Shown one piece after another: positions 44,902 through 54,050 of a stretch of DNA of 64,000 nucleotides. Each line of letters starts with the position of its first letter. Position 1 is the first letter of the stretch. The notes under the pieces were generated by a model, which was given only the letters and a program-made list of their open reading frames with translations, had not been told where the DNA came from and searched no databases. The DNA comes from Ardenticatenaceae bacterium (GTDB lineage: Bacteria; Chloroflexota; Anaerolineae; Promineifilales; Promineifilaceae): positions 1 through 64,000 of the forward strand of contig JACKBU010000024.1 in NCBI GenBank assembly GCA_020634395.1. Direction: 5' to 3'. The translations under genes were made by a program, and so were the position numbers.

Positions 44902-45384
44902 ATGCCTTCTACCAGAATCATGATTGTTCTGGGCGAACGGCCGTGGACCATGCAGGCCCTCCATCTGGCCTGTGCCATGGCTCGCCGCCAGGACATTACC
45001 ATTGTGTTGGTCAAAATGACACCGGTGATCCACCCCCTGCAGTTGGGGACAGAAGCCGGCATGTTACAGCTTTCGCGGCAGGACGAACTGGACATCCAGG
45101 AGTTCAGCGCCACGGCCGAAGATTACGGCGTGGATTTTATCCTGGAAATTTGCCAGTATGCCAATTTTATCCACGCCGTTGTGGATGCGGCTGAACAACT
45201 GGCGGTAACGGCCGTCTTCGCCAACGTGCCGCCATCCCACCTGCAGCCCTGGACCCAGATCCAGCGCTGGTGGCTGCGCTGGCAGCTCACCTGGCACAAC
45301 CACCAACTCTACACCCTGGAACAAACCGGCGGCAAGCTGGAGTGGACACCCGCCATTCTCCTCAGCGACAAAGGCATTCACTAA
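44902..45384 (+). CDS. Universal-stress-protein-like protein
   Basis: A 160-residue cytosolic protein with the Usp-type open: RIMIVLGERPWTMQALHLACAMARRQDITIVLVKMTPV, an alternating alpha/beta fold. The ATP loop G-2x-G-9x-G(S/T) of classic Usp is not visible, so it probably does not bind ATP. AAAGGAG lies before ATG 44902. It lies between KdpDE-like genes and kimA, 30 nt before the transporter; E. coli KdpD carries a Usp domain in its own chain, so this may supply the missing part in trans (inference). Confidence 0.6.
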   Translation: MPSTRIMIVLGERPWTMQALHLACAMARRQDITIVLVKMTPVIHPLQLGTEAGMLQLSRQDELDIQEFSATAEDYGVDFILEICQYANFIHAVVDAAEQLAVTAVFANVPPSHLQPWTQIQRWWLRWQLTWHNHQLYTLEQTGGKLEWTPAILLSDKGIH

Positions 45385-45414
45385 CACCAGAACCCAACCA
45401 AAAGGATAACAGCC

Positions 45415-47421
45415 ATGGCTGAACAAACACAACAAACCAAATTCATCAAACAACCTTCCCAAAAATTCTCGCTATCGCGCCTGTTGCTAGGCAAACCCCT
45501 GGCAACGGTAGATTTAGAGCACCAGACGGTCAGCCGGCCTATTGGCCTGGCCGTCTTTGCCTCCGATGCGCTCTCTTCCACCGCCTACGCGACGGAAGAA
45601 ATCTTATTTATCCTGGCTCTGGCCGGCAGCAGCAGTGCCATCTTTGGCATTTCCATTCCCCTGTCCATTGCCATCTCCATCCTGCTGGTGATCGTCACCA
45701 TCTCTTACCGGCAAACTATCTACGCCTACCCCAACGGTGGTGGCGCTTACATCGTCGCCCGCGATAACCTGGGCGAAGTGGCGGCCCAGATCGCCGGCGC
45801 TGCGCTGCTCACCGACTACATCCTGACGGTGGCCGTCAGTGTATCCTCCGGCGTCGCCCAGATCATCTCCGCTTTTCCGGCTTTACTGCCGCTGCGCGTG
45901 GAACTGGCCCTGGCCGTCATCTTCGTCATGACGGTCATCAACCTGCGCGGCGTGAAGGAAAGTGGTACGATTTTTGCCGTCCCCACTTATTTCTTCCTGG
46001 GCACAATGTTCCTGACACTCACTGTAGGCATGGTCCGCTACTTCAGCGGCACGCTCGGTGTGGTGACGGGTGTGGAAGTAGTGCAAACGGCCGTGCAGCC
46101 GCTCACCCTCTTCCTCATCCTGCGCGCCTTCTCCAGCGGCTCGGCCGCCCTGACGGGCATCGAAGCTATCTCCAACGGCATCACCGCCTTCAAGGAACCG
46201 CGCAGCCACAATGCGGCCGTTACCTTGCAGTGGATGAGCGGCATCCTGATCACCGTTTTCCTCAGCATCACCTTCCTGGCCCACCAGATTCAGGCCGTGC
46301 CCAGTGAATCGGAGACGATCATTTCGCAGCTTGGCCGGGTGGTCTTTGGCAACGGCAGCATCCTCTACCTGGCGATGGTGGCCGGCACTGCGTTAATTCT
46401 GCTGATGGCCGCCAACACCAGCTACGCCGACTTCCCCCGGCTGGCGGCTTTGCACGCCGGGGATGGATTTCTACCGCGCCAGTTAACGTACCGCGGCGGC
46501 CGTCTGGTCTTCTCCTGGGGCATCGTTACCCTGGCTACGCTGGCCTCGCTGCTGGTGATTGTGATGAAAGCGCGCACCACGGCCCTGATCCCCTTGTACG
46601 CCATCGGTGTTTTCCTCAGTTTTACCATTTCGCAAACCGGCATGGTGGTTCGCCTGCGCAAAATCGGCAAGTTAAAACCGGGGGAAAAAGTCCAGGGCCT
46701 GGAAACAGAGATGGCCTATGACCCGCGCTGGCGTTTGAAGAGTATGGTCAGCGCCCTGGGCGCAGTGTGCACGGGCATTGTGATGCTGATTTTTGCCGTC
46801 ACCAAGTTCGCTTCTGGAGCCTGGTTTGTGATCATGCTGGTTCCGATACTGGTCTTTGCCTTCTTCCGTGTCCATCACCACTACAAAGACGTGGCCGAGG
46901 CTCTGACCCTGAGCGAGAAAACCTACGACATTGCCTCGCATCCGGTGCTGACTGTGGTGCTGGTGGACGGCGTCCACGCCGGGACCATCCAGTTGATCAA
47001 CTTTGCCAAGTCGCTCAACCATCCCTGGCAAGCGGTGCACATTGGCGTCAATCCGGAAAAATCACGTAAGGTCCGCCAGCTGTGGGACGAGCGCATTGGC
47101 GAAGGAGAACTGGTGATCGTGCCTTCGCCCTACCGGCAGTTAAACCGGCCAATTCGCATGTACGTGGAGAACCTGCTGCGCGAAAACCCGGATGCTTTTG
47201 TGCACGTGGTGGTGGGGCATCTGGCTATGGACTCTGCCTGGAAGCAGGCGCTGCACCAGAACAGCGTCCTCATCTTCAACATGGCCCTAAATGGATTGGA
47301 ACGGGTGGTGGTCACGATTGTGCCCCATCAGATCACCCACGAACATACCGAAGAAGGGGCTGTCGACCGGAATATGTTCACTCGGGAAGATTTGCGGCGG
47401 GATAAGGAGAAGGTCGTCTAG
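45415..47421 (+). CDS. kimA: KimA-type high-affinity potassium importer (APC family)
   Basis: A 668-residue transporter of the YdaO/KimA group. KPLATVDLEHQTVSRPIGLAVFASDALSSTAYATEEIL matches the KimA start as I recall it; GGGAYIVARDNLG, LTGIEAISNGITAFKEP and NTSYADFPRLA are APC core blocks. About 12 helices are followed by a cytosolic C-terminal domain (from about 480) with a Usp-like strand pattern (VLTVVLVDGVHAGTIQLINFAKSL). It imports K+ with protons; in Bacillus it is shut by c-di-AMP. The KdpDE-like pair, the KdpE-like box and this gene form a potassium module. A terminator follows. Confidence 0.88.
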   Translation: MAEQTQQTKFIKQPSQKFSLSRLLLGKPLATVDLEHQTVSRPIGLAVFASDALSSTAYATEEILFILALAGSSSAIFGISIPLSIAISILLVIVTISYRQTIYAYPNGGGAYIVARDNLGEVAAQIAGAALLTDYILTVAVSVSSGVAQIISAFPALLPLRVELALAVIFVMTVINLRGVKESGTIFAVPTYFFLGTMFLTLTVGMVRYFSGTLGVVTGVEVVQTAVQPLTLFLILRAFSSGSAALTGIEAISNGITAFKEPRSHNAAVTLQWMSGILITVFLSITFLAHQIQAVPSESETIISQLGRVVFGNGSILYLAMVAGTALILLMAANTSYADFPRLAALHAGDGFLPRQLTYRGGRLVFSWGIVTLATLASLLVIVMKARTTALIPLYAIGVFLSFTISQTGMVVRLRKIGKLKPGEKVQGLETEMAYDPRWRLKSMVSALGAVCTGIVMLIFAVTKFASGAWFVIMLVPILVFAFFRVHHHYKDVAEALTLSEKTYDIASHPVLTVVLVDGVHAGTIQLINFAKSLNHPWQAVHIGVNPEKSRKVRQLWDERIGEGELVIVPSPYRQLNRPIRMYVENLLRENPDAFVHVVVGHLAMDSAWKQALHQNSVLIFNMALNGLERVVVTIVPHQITHEHTEEGAVDRNMFTREDLRRDKEKVV

Positions 47422-47476
47422 AGAAAATCCGGACAGCAAAGGGCAAATTAGGGGTTTGCCTTTCCTATAAATAATG

Positions 47477-47505
47477 AACAGGGACGGCCGTGTGCCGTCC
47501 CTGTT
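47477..47505. terminator. Terminator after kimA
   Basis: AACAGGGACGGC (47477-47488) pairs with GCCGTCCCTGTT (47494-47505) around CGTGT, followed by TT run. The ACGGCCGT palindrome overlaps the left arm and loop. Convergent with the M23 gene. Confidence 0.9.
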
Positions 47506-47509
47506 TTGT

Positions 47510-48697
47510 TTACTGGGCAGCGGGCGCCTGGGTGACGATCTCGACGAAGCTGAGTTGGCCGACGGTCACTTCGACCGGCTGGCGATATTCCACGTCCTGA
47601 ACTTTGGTGTATACAACGTAGGAGCCGGGCAGCAGGTCAGGAAAGACGAAGTTTTCGGCATAGCCTTCGTCGGGGTTTATGAGGTGGTCGGGATCATCCA
47701 GGTAGGTCCAACTGTTCATGAACTGGACTTCTTCGCCACGGCCGTCTACCAGCGTCACCGTCACACCCTGCCAGGGACGGCCGTTTTCATCCACCAGCCG
47801 CCCGGCCAGTACACCCCGCGTCGTGCCCGGATCCAGCCACAACATCGGGTTGCGCGTCGCGCCAAATTGATTCTCGCCCACCCGCACCTCAAAGTGCAGG
47901 TGCGGGTGCGTGGCCGCACCGCCCACGCCAATCTCTGCCACCTGCTGTCCGCGGCTGACACGCTGCCCTGTCTCCACGGTGATACCCAACACATGCCCAT
48001 ACAGGCTGTAAACAGGCTGGTCCAGCCAGGTAAAATTATGCTCGATCACCACCAGGTGCCCGTACCAGTCGCAGCGCCAGCCAAACCAGGCTTCGGCGTC
48101 CGCTCCGGCATAAACCACCACGCCATCCCCGGCGGCCAGCACCGGCGTGCCCTTATCTTCGGCGGAGTCGACGCCGTTGTGCAGCAGGTAACGGCCGTTC
48201 CCATCCGAGCCATACGGAAAGGTATCATTCACCAGGAAGCGGCCGCCGCCCGGCAGCGGCTTGGCTAACCAGAAGTGGGCCGCGCTTAAGGCAGGGTCCG
48301 GTGTGGGCCACGCCTCCTCGCCCAATACGCCATGGGCGTATTCCGGCTTCAGCGGCGGCTCAACCGGGCACTCCCGGCCGGCTGGCACAGCCGACGGCCG
48401 TGTGGCCGTGGGCGTCTCGCTGGGCACAGCAGTTGGCCGCTCCTGGGTGGCGGTGGCCCGCACTCTAGTAGCGGTGGAGGTCGGCGTCTGGCTGGGCGTT
48501 GCCGTAGGCATGGGCGTATCTGTAGGAGGCACAGACGTGGGGGAAGGGGGCAGATGGGTCGATGTGGCGGTGGGAGGCAACACGGCCGTGCCCGCCAGCG
48601 TGGGCACTGGCGGCATCTGGGCCAGCCCACAGGCAGCCAGGAGCAGAAGCAGGCTCAAGAATAAGAAAAGATAGCGTTTGACCGGGAGTTGCTGCAT
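47510..48697 (-). CDS. M23 peptidoglycan endopeptidase, lipoprotein with Thr/Pro linker
   Basis: A 395-residue surface lipoprotein. ATG 48697 gives a signal peptide ending LLLLLAACG, a lipobox whose Cys is lipidated. A linker rich in Thr, Pro and Ala (about 30-95) follows, then the M23 LytM domain: LLHNGVDSAEDKGTPVLAAGDGVVVYAG, VVIEHNFTWLDQPVYSLYGHV and ATHPHLHFEVRV supply the HxxxD and HxH zinc ligands. The C-terminal 80 residues are a beta-sandwich with RPWQGVTVTLVDG. Probably trims septal or lateral-wall peptidoglycan. Confidence 0.92.
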   Translation of the reverse strand: MQQLPVKRYLFLFLSLLLLLAACGLAQMPPVPTLAGTAVLPPTATSTHLPPSPTSVPPTDTPMPTATPSQTPTSTATRVRATATQERPTAVPSETPTATRPSAVPAGRECPVEPPLKPEYAHGVLGEEAWPTPDPALSAAHFWLAKPLPGGGRFLVNDTFPYGSDGNGRYLLHNGVDSAEDKGTPVLAAGDGVVVYAGADAEAWFGWRCDWYGHLVVIEHNFTWLDQPVYSLYGHVLGITVETGQRVSRGQQVAEIGVGGAATHPHLHFEVRVGENQFGATRNPMLWLDPGTTRGVLAGRLVDENGRPWQGVTVTLVDGRGEEVQFMNSWTYLDDPDHLINPDEGYAENFVFPDLLPGSYVVYTKVQDVEYRQPVEVTVGQLSFVEIVTQAPAAQ

Positions 48698-48854
48698 ACG
48701 GGTATTGTCCGCCAGGGAGAAACGGCCGTCAACCCTGCCCCGCCGGCCAGGCTGCGGCCGATGGTGACACATAGGAATAGGAAGGGCGTATACGGCCGTC
48801 TCGCCGCCTCCTTCCGGCACACCTAACCAGGCCCTATTATCAGTTTTGATAACG

Positions 48855-48883
48855 ATGACAAGCCAGTTCTTTTCTGCTATACT
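48855..48883 (+). promoter_or_regulatory. Candidate promoter upstream of the BNR protein, in a 490-bp spacer
   Basis: ATGACA (48855-48860), 17 nt, TATACT (48878-48883), each one mismatch from consensus. The remaining spacer (48698-49187) has no gene; the leader to ATG 49188 would be about 300 nt and holds an AAGGAGGTGGTG tract near 49078 with no ORF behind it. Confidence 0.5.
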
Positions 48884-49187
48884 GCAAAGTACCAGGTAAG
48901 CACAGACACTTTCGCATGATCCCCTACCCTTAGTTCCTAGCATCCGACAAGAGAATATAGAACCGGTATGTTCGATTGTGGCTTAGAGGTAGTTTGCCCG
49001 TCGGCACAGCGGCACATCGCGTTTATCATCTCCTCTCTTCATTCCTTTTAGACCCCAAGTTACCGCAAGCCTGAATAAGGAGGTGGTGTTCTGCCCCTGT
49101 TTTCCGCCAGTCAATTCTGAGACCGCGCCTGTTCCCGTGGGCGGCCTCAGGCAAACAGTTTCTCGTGTATATAAGGAGTGGATGGAA

Positions 49188-51065
49188 ATGAGAACTAGAA
49201 AGTCTCTGTTATTGACCGTTCTGTTGATTCTGGTGCTGGCGCTTGGACTGCTGCTCTTACCGGCCATTGCCACGGCCGTTCAGGGCGTGCAGGCCCCCGA
49301 CAGCCAGCCGCAGAACCGCATATTCGCCCGCGCCGTAGCCCTGGAAACAGGGAGTGCGCAGCCGGCCCCCTATGAACAGTTCATCTCGTCCGGGACTCTG
49401 TATACCTTGCTGGAAGCTTCCGGCGAACTGGATCAGCGAGCAGCCGCCGCCAACCTGGCCCTGAGCAGCAACAAGGCGACCGTCTCCAGCGGTAACCCCA
49501 TCGGTTCGCTGCCTCTTACCCAGGGCTGCCAGAATGTCTATCACCGTTTTGGCTCGGTGAACATTCGGGTCAACCAGGATTGTTCCCTGCGCCGCCAGGC
49601 GGAAGAAGTGATCGCCGTCAATCCCAACAACCCCAACAACCTCATCACCGGGCAGAACGATTCACGCATTGGCTACAACCACTGCGGCTTTGATTTCTCC
49701 TTTAATGGCGGCCTGACGTGGGGCGACATGATTCCGCCGTTTTGGGGCTTCGTGTTAGGCGATGGCCACACAGCCGATGCCTGCAGCGACCCCACCGTCA
49801 CCTTCGACGCCGATGGCAATGCTTACGTGGCCGGGATTATTTTTGACCTGGCTTCGGCGGCCAACGGCATTGTCGTCGCCAAGTCGAACGCTGGCATTGG
49901 CGGGGCCTTTTTCCACAGCCCAGACTCATCGGACCCCTACCAGATCTACAGCACCAACGTGGGTGTGGTAGTCAGCGACAACGACCCCAACATTGCCCAC
50001 GACAAAGAGTTTATTGTGGCCGACGCTTCCAACAGCAGCCCCAAACGCAACAACGTCTATGCCACCTGGACGCGCTTTGCCAACACCACCTTTGGCGTTG
50101 GCGGCAACAGCCCCATCAACTTTAGCCAGTCAATAGACGGCGGCGCGACATGGTCGCCGCCCATCGAGATTAGCGGGGCCAGCGCGGAAGTGTGCGGCCT
50201 GTTCAGTGGTTCGGCCGACCCCGACGCCTGCGACCAGGATCAAGGTTCGCATCCGACGGTCGGCGCCGATGGGACAATCTACGTGGTGTTTGGCAACAGC
50301 AACACACCCAACCTGGGCGAAAACCAGGTGTTGTTTGTTTCCTGCCCCGCCTCGGCCGACTGCTCTGACCCCGGCAGTTGGACGGCTCCGGTGAAGGTTG
50401 GCGACCTGATCGGCAAGCAGCCGCTTGGCCCCGACCCGGCTACCGGTTGTCCTTACGGCCGTGGCTGTCTGCCGCCCAATGGTTACCGTGTGCCGGAGTT
50501 CACTTCCATGTCTACCTCAGTGGACAAGAATGGCACGCTCTTCGTGGCCTGGGCCGATTTCCGCAACGGCGGCGGCAGTTGTGACTGGGAGGATGGCACC
50601 ATTGGCTCGGCGGCAACGGCAACGCCGCCCTGTGACAATGATGTCTTTTATGCCTATTCCACAGACGGCGGAGCAACCTGGAGCGATACCCGGCAGCTGA
50701 CGCCGCCTGATAGTGCGCAGTGGCAGCCGTGGAGCGCTGTGACCAGCGACGGCCGTACGCTGTGGGTGGCCTACTATGATCGTTCCTACGGCGACTGCGA
50801 ATTCACCGGCTGCAACGACATTACCCTGGCGAAAGTGCGCCGCCCGGCCAGCGATCATCCGTACATCACCTACCAGCGCCTGACGACCACTTCTATGCCC
50901 AACCTGACCCCGGACAACAACCCGGTGCAGGCCGGATTCCTGGGTGATTATATGTGGGTCACAACGGATAAGTGGGGACGGCCGTATACCGTCTGGGCCG
51001 ATACGCGCGGCCTGCGCGGCACGGTCGAGGAGGATATTTACTTCTATCGTGGTTTGAGACCGTAA
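49188..51065 (+). CDS. Exported BNR/sialidase-like beta-propeller protein
   Basis: A 625-residue secreted protein with a signal peptide (RKSLLLTVLLILVLALGLLLLPAIATA). Three Asp-box motifs are visible: FNGGLTWGD, IDGGATWSPP and TDGGATWSD, spaced as blades of a sialidase-fold propeller; ADFRNG and the Arg/Asp/Tyr set of real sialidases is not clear. An ATG at 49182 is also possible but leaves only 3 nt to the AAGGAG. The protein may bind rather than cleave glycans. Convergent with the lysyl-oxidase gene. Confidence 0.82.
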   Translation: MRTRKSLLLTVLLILVLALGLLLLPAIATAVQGVQAPDSQPQNRIFARAVALETGSAQPAPYEQFISSGTLYTLLEASGELDQRAAAANLALSSNKATVSSGNPIGSLPLTQGCQNVYHRFGSVNIRVNQDCSLRRQAEEVIAVNPNNPNNLITGQNDSRIGYNHCGFDFSFNGGLTWGDMIPPFWGFVLGDGHTADACSDPTVTFDADGNAYVAGIIFDLASAANGIVVAKSNAGIGGAFFHSPDSSDPYQIYSTNVGVVVSDNDPNIAHDKEFIVADASNSSPKRNNVYATWTRFANTTFGVGGNSPINFSQSIDGGATWSPPIEISGASAEVCGLFSGSADPDACDQDQGSHPTVGADGTIYVVFGNSNTPNLGENQVLFVSCPASADCSDPGSWTAPVKVGDLIGKQPLGPDPATGCPYGRGCLPPNGYRVPEFTSMSTSVDKNGTLFVAWADFRNGGGSCDWEDGTIGSAATATPPCDNDVFYAYSTDGGATWSDTRQLTPPDSAQWQPWSAVTSDGRTLWVAYYDRSYGDCEFTGCNDITLAKVRRPASDHPYITYQRLTTTSMPNLTPDNNPVQAGFLGDYMWVTTDKWGRPYTVWADTRGLRGTVEEDIYFYRGLRP

Positions 51066-51080
51066 CCCTGTTACCCCTGA

Positions 51081-51152
51081 CCGGCTTCCTCTCCCCAAGC
51101 GAGAGGAAGCCGGACTTCCCCTCCCTCCGGGAGGGGATTGAGGGGAGGGAAG
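51081..51152. repeat. Two adjacent hairpins between convergent genes
   Basis: A perfect 13-bp stem CCGGCTTCCTCTC/GAGAGGAAGCCGG (51081-51113, 7-nt loop) is followed by a G/C-rich palindromic tract CCCCTCCC/GGGAGGGG (51118-51136) and a further GGGGAGGGAAG. No T run follows, so it is more like a REP-type intergenic repeat than a classical terminator. Confidence 0.75.
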
Positions 51153-51201
51153 GTCTTCACCGCTCCAGGCACCAAGAATGCCGCGCCGCACGGCAACGCC
51201 C

Positions 51202-53628
51202 TCATCGTAAACGCATAGAATCTACCACGGCCGTAAACGCCGCCTCATCACCGGGCAGGGACATGGAGAGGGCCAGCAGGCGCGGCGCCGCCGCGTCCGG
51301 CGGCAGCAAAACTTCGGCCGTGCGCTGGCGCGCTACCGTATCGCTGCAGGTACGAACCGTCAGGTCATGGGGGTTCACGGCCGTTGTGCAGCGCACGTTG
51401 GGCAGTGGGGCGGCCACCAGATACTCCTCCGGCGTCGCCCCACCCGGATCCACAGGCGCCAACTGCAGCACCACACCCTCAGGCGCAGTAAACGTGACCC
51501 TGTCGCCGCTGGAGACGGCCGTCCAGGCCTCCGGGTAATCCAGAGCCACGTTCCAGGTATCGCTGGTCCAGGTTTGCAGGCCGTCTGCCCCGGTGGGTGT
51601 GGCCGTAGCCGGAGCCGCCAGGCCCTCGATGGTGACCGGCGCGGGCGCATCGTTGGGCCAGGCCGGGGCGGTATAAACACTGTAGCCGCCCGCAGCCTCC
51701 GGGTCATCGCGCATGGCCGGGCAGGTGAAAGAAACGGCCGTTTCCTCAGCCAGCACCGTCACGTTGGCCAGGGCATCTTCATAGGCGCAGGCCACGCCGC
51801 CCAGGACGGCGCTGCGCTCGCAGACGCGCACGACCTGCAGTGTTTCCGGGTCTGTTGTGGCCGTGAGATCGACCGGCTGGCCGGGGGTGCAGACGGCCGT
51901 TTTGCCCTCCGGCAGCGGGCTGAAGCCGCAGTTGCGGCGCGGCCCCACCTGCGGGCCGGGGCAGGGAGCGGTCACAAAACTGCCGGCCGCCGGGATAGAC
52001 ACGGCCAGGCGGCCTTCATTGTTCTCCTGCCAGCCAGGGATAAAGTCACAGGCCGGGCGGTCAATACTTTCGCCGTCGGCCGTGGTAAAGCCGCTGGGTT
52101 CCCACACCGGCTGGCCGTTCTCATCCAGCTCCGGCGTGCCTTCACACAGGAACTGGTCGCTGTTGGAGGCAAAAACCAGGTCACCCGTTTGGGCATCTCC
52201 CTCGATCGTCAGATCCGTTATATCTATCCACTGCGCGTCCAGCCCGGCGTCGTATTCATCCACCCACCCTACCTGCAAGCCCTGCACGCTGCACGAGTAT
52301 TCGTGGGTCAGCGGGGCGAGTTCGTAGTTGCTGTAGCGGCTGGTGGACTGCACGCAAAATGCTTTCTTGCTGCCGGAAGCGGTGCTGTCCACCTCCAGGC
52401 TAAAGTCGCCGTAGAAGCTGTAGTGGAAATGATCGTGACAGGCGCTGTACTCGAAGACGTGGTGGACCGGGTCTTCGGCGCGCACCGGGCCAACGGTGAG
52501 CGGCGCGCCGCCGACGTTGTAGACGGTAGCGTCGAACTGCAGCAGGCGACGCCAGCCGGGCGCGCCCACGGCCCCTTCCTGCAAAGCGCAGTCGTCGGGC
52601 TGGATATAGCGGTAGACCAGGCGGTTGTTGCTCAGGTCGGCGGCCACAACCATCAGGTCGGGGGCGGTGGCATTGGTAACCGGGCCCAGGCGGACCTGGT
52701 CGGCCAGGGAGTCATCCCAGGGCAGGCGTTCAAAGCGCACGGCCGTTTGCACCGTGCCCACGTAAGCTGCCAGCGCCTCCTGGCAAGACAGGTTGGGCAG
52801 GGACGTGCGATGGCAACCGGCCGGGCCGCCGCTGTCGGCGGTGCAGGTGTAGTCATACAGGTCGAAGATGTTCTCCGAGTCGTAGCTGTGGGCCGGGTAA
52901 CCGCCCTCGTTGACACAGGCGTTGCCGGTATGCTGCAAGAGCAGGTCGGGGTCGGCGGGGAAAATGAACGGCTCTTGCCAGACGCCGCCGGGGGCGGCCA
53001 GGGCCGGTTCGGACTGTCCAGGCGAGGTTTCGTCGGCCAGCAGGGTGCTGTGGAAGGTGTAGTTTTGCAGGATCAGGTCGTGGCCGTCGATGGTTTCACG
53101 CACCGGTCCGGCGCTGTCCAGCTCGATTTGCCAGAGTTCGGGCGGGGGCAAGGGAAGCTGACCTTTGCCGGGTGTAATATAGCCCCGGAAGTTCAGGCGG
53201 TTGCGCGTCAGGCGAACCTGATGCTGCGCTTTGGCCTGCCAGAAGGCATCGCCGGCCGTCAGCAGGGCGTCGGCCACCCGGTCGCGCATGGCGGCCGGGA
53301 AGTCGTCCAGCAGCACGCCGACGCGGCTGTCCATGCTGACGGCAATGAGCGCGCCGGGCTGCCCGGCGGTGAGGGTGGCCGCAGCGGCGGCGGTAGGCAC
53401 GGCCGTGGGCTGGGACGGCGCTGCGGTTTCTCCGGCGGCGGGGGTAGAGGCAGGCGCCGGGACAGTGACAGTGGCAGCGGGAGTAACGGCCGTAGGGGTG
53501 AGGGTGGGAGTACCGGCCTGAGGAGTGGCCGCGCCGCAGGCCGGCAGGAGGAGAAGCAGCAGAACGGCCGTTAACGTCCACAAGCCGGGGCCGGGTCTGC
53601 AGGTAACCAGGAGGGGTAATCGTTTCAT
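51202..53628 (-). CDS. Lysyl oxidase family lipoprotein
   Basis: An 808-residue secreted lipoprotein. Signal peptide LTAVLLLLLLPACG gives a lipobox; a Thr/Pro/Ala linker follows. The copper motif of lysyl oxidases is present in YSACHDHFHYSFYGDFSLE (HxHxH), with CSVQGLQVGWVDEYDAGLDAQWIDITDL resembling the C-terminal core of eukaryotic LOX. The C-terminal 130 residues resemble a PsbP/DUF1795 domain (DYPEAWTAV). It may oxidise primary amines of surface proteins or sugars. The lysine that forms the LTQ cofactor was not located. ATG 53628 is preferred over upstream starts. Confidence 0.82.
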   Translation of the reverse strand: MKRLPLLVTCRPGPGLWTLTAVLLLLLLPACGAATPQAGTPTLTPTAVTPAATVTVPAPASTPAAGETAAPSQPTAVPTAAAAATLTAGQPGALIAVSMDSRVGVLLDDFPAAMRDRVADALLTAGDAFWQAKAQHQVRLTRNRLNFRGYITPGKGQLPLPPPELWQIELDSAGPVRETIDGHDLILQNYTFHSTLLADETSPGQSEPALAAPGGVWQEPFIFPADPDLLLQHTGNACVNEGGYPAHSYDSENIFDLYDYTCTADSGGPAGCHRTSLPNLSCQEALAAYVGTVQTAVRFERLPWDDSLADQVRLGPVTNATAPDLMVVAADLSNNRLVYRYIQPDDCALQEGAVGAPGWRRLLQFDATVYNVGGAPLTVGPVRAEDPVHHVFEYSACHDHFHYSFYGDFSLEVDSTASGSKKAFCVQSTSRYSNYELAPLTHEYSCSVQGLQVGWVDEYDAGLDAQWIDITDLTIEGDAQTGDLVFASNSDQFLCEGTPELDENGQPVWEPSGFTTADGESIDRPACDFIPGWQENNEGRLAVSIPAAGSFVTAPCPGPQVGPRRNCGFSPLPEGKTAVCTPGQPVDLTATTDPETLQVVRVCERSAVLGGVACAYEDALANVTVLAEETAVSFTCPAMRDDPEAAGGYSVYTAPAWPNDAPAPVTIEGLAAPATATPTGADGLQTWTSDTWNVALDYPEAWTAVSSGDRVTFTAPEGVVLQLAPVDPGGATPEEYLVAAPLPNVRCTTAVNPHDLTVRTCSDTVARQRTAEVLLPPDAAAPRLLALSMSLPGDEAAFTAVVDSMRLR

Positions 53629-53889
53629 GCGGCACATTCTAGCATGGCCGGGGCAGGATACTTCGCTCTCAACAGGAAATTCTAATGGGGCAGCGGGCCG
53701 TTCCTGAACCACCGGCAGGGGTATGAGATCTCATCCAAAGTGACGGAACGCGAAAACTGAGGCCATTAAACCCCGCTTTCTGGCGCAGAAACGGCTGAGA
53801 TAAGTAAACAAGGTAAGATGAATGGTAGCGCTGGCAGCGTATTTTGGTTCCTTTTAGTATAAAGATAATGATCTAAGACTAAAAATCTA

Positions 53890-53919
53890 TTGACGCAATC
53901 GGGGCCTCTTTGCTTAAAT
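53890..53919 (+). promoter_or_regulatory. Candidate promoter for the multi-PAS kinase gene, in a 420-bp spacer
   Basis: TTGACG (53890-53895) and TTAAAT (53914-53919) are 18 nt apart. The spacer 53629-54050 between the divergent lysyl-oxidase and kinase genes is AT-rich and shows no ORF. Confidence 0.45.
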
Positions 53920-54050
53920 GTGGGCTGAACCAACACAGAGTGTAAGCGTGTTGTTAAGTTACATTAAGCAAATTTACCGTATACCAAAAAATTGAGAGAC
54001 CTACACAACACGGGTCTGGTGAACACTGCAACAACCTGGACGTGAACTTT

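Noticed and set aside
51367..53574. Very long plus-strand ORF opposite the lysyl-oxidase gene, and similar antisense ORFs such as 60248-62230 (-)
   Set aside because: Shadow frames of high-GC genes; translated residues are low-complexity Arg/Gly/Ala with no motifs.
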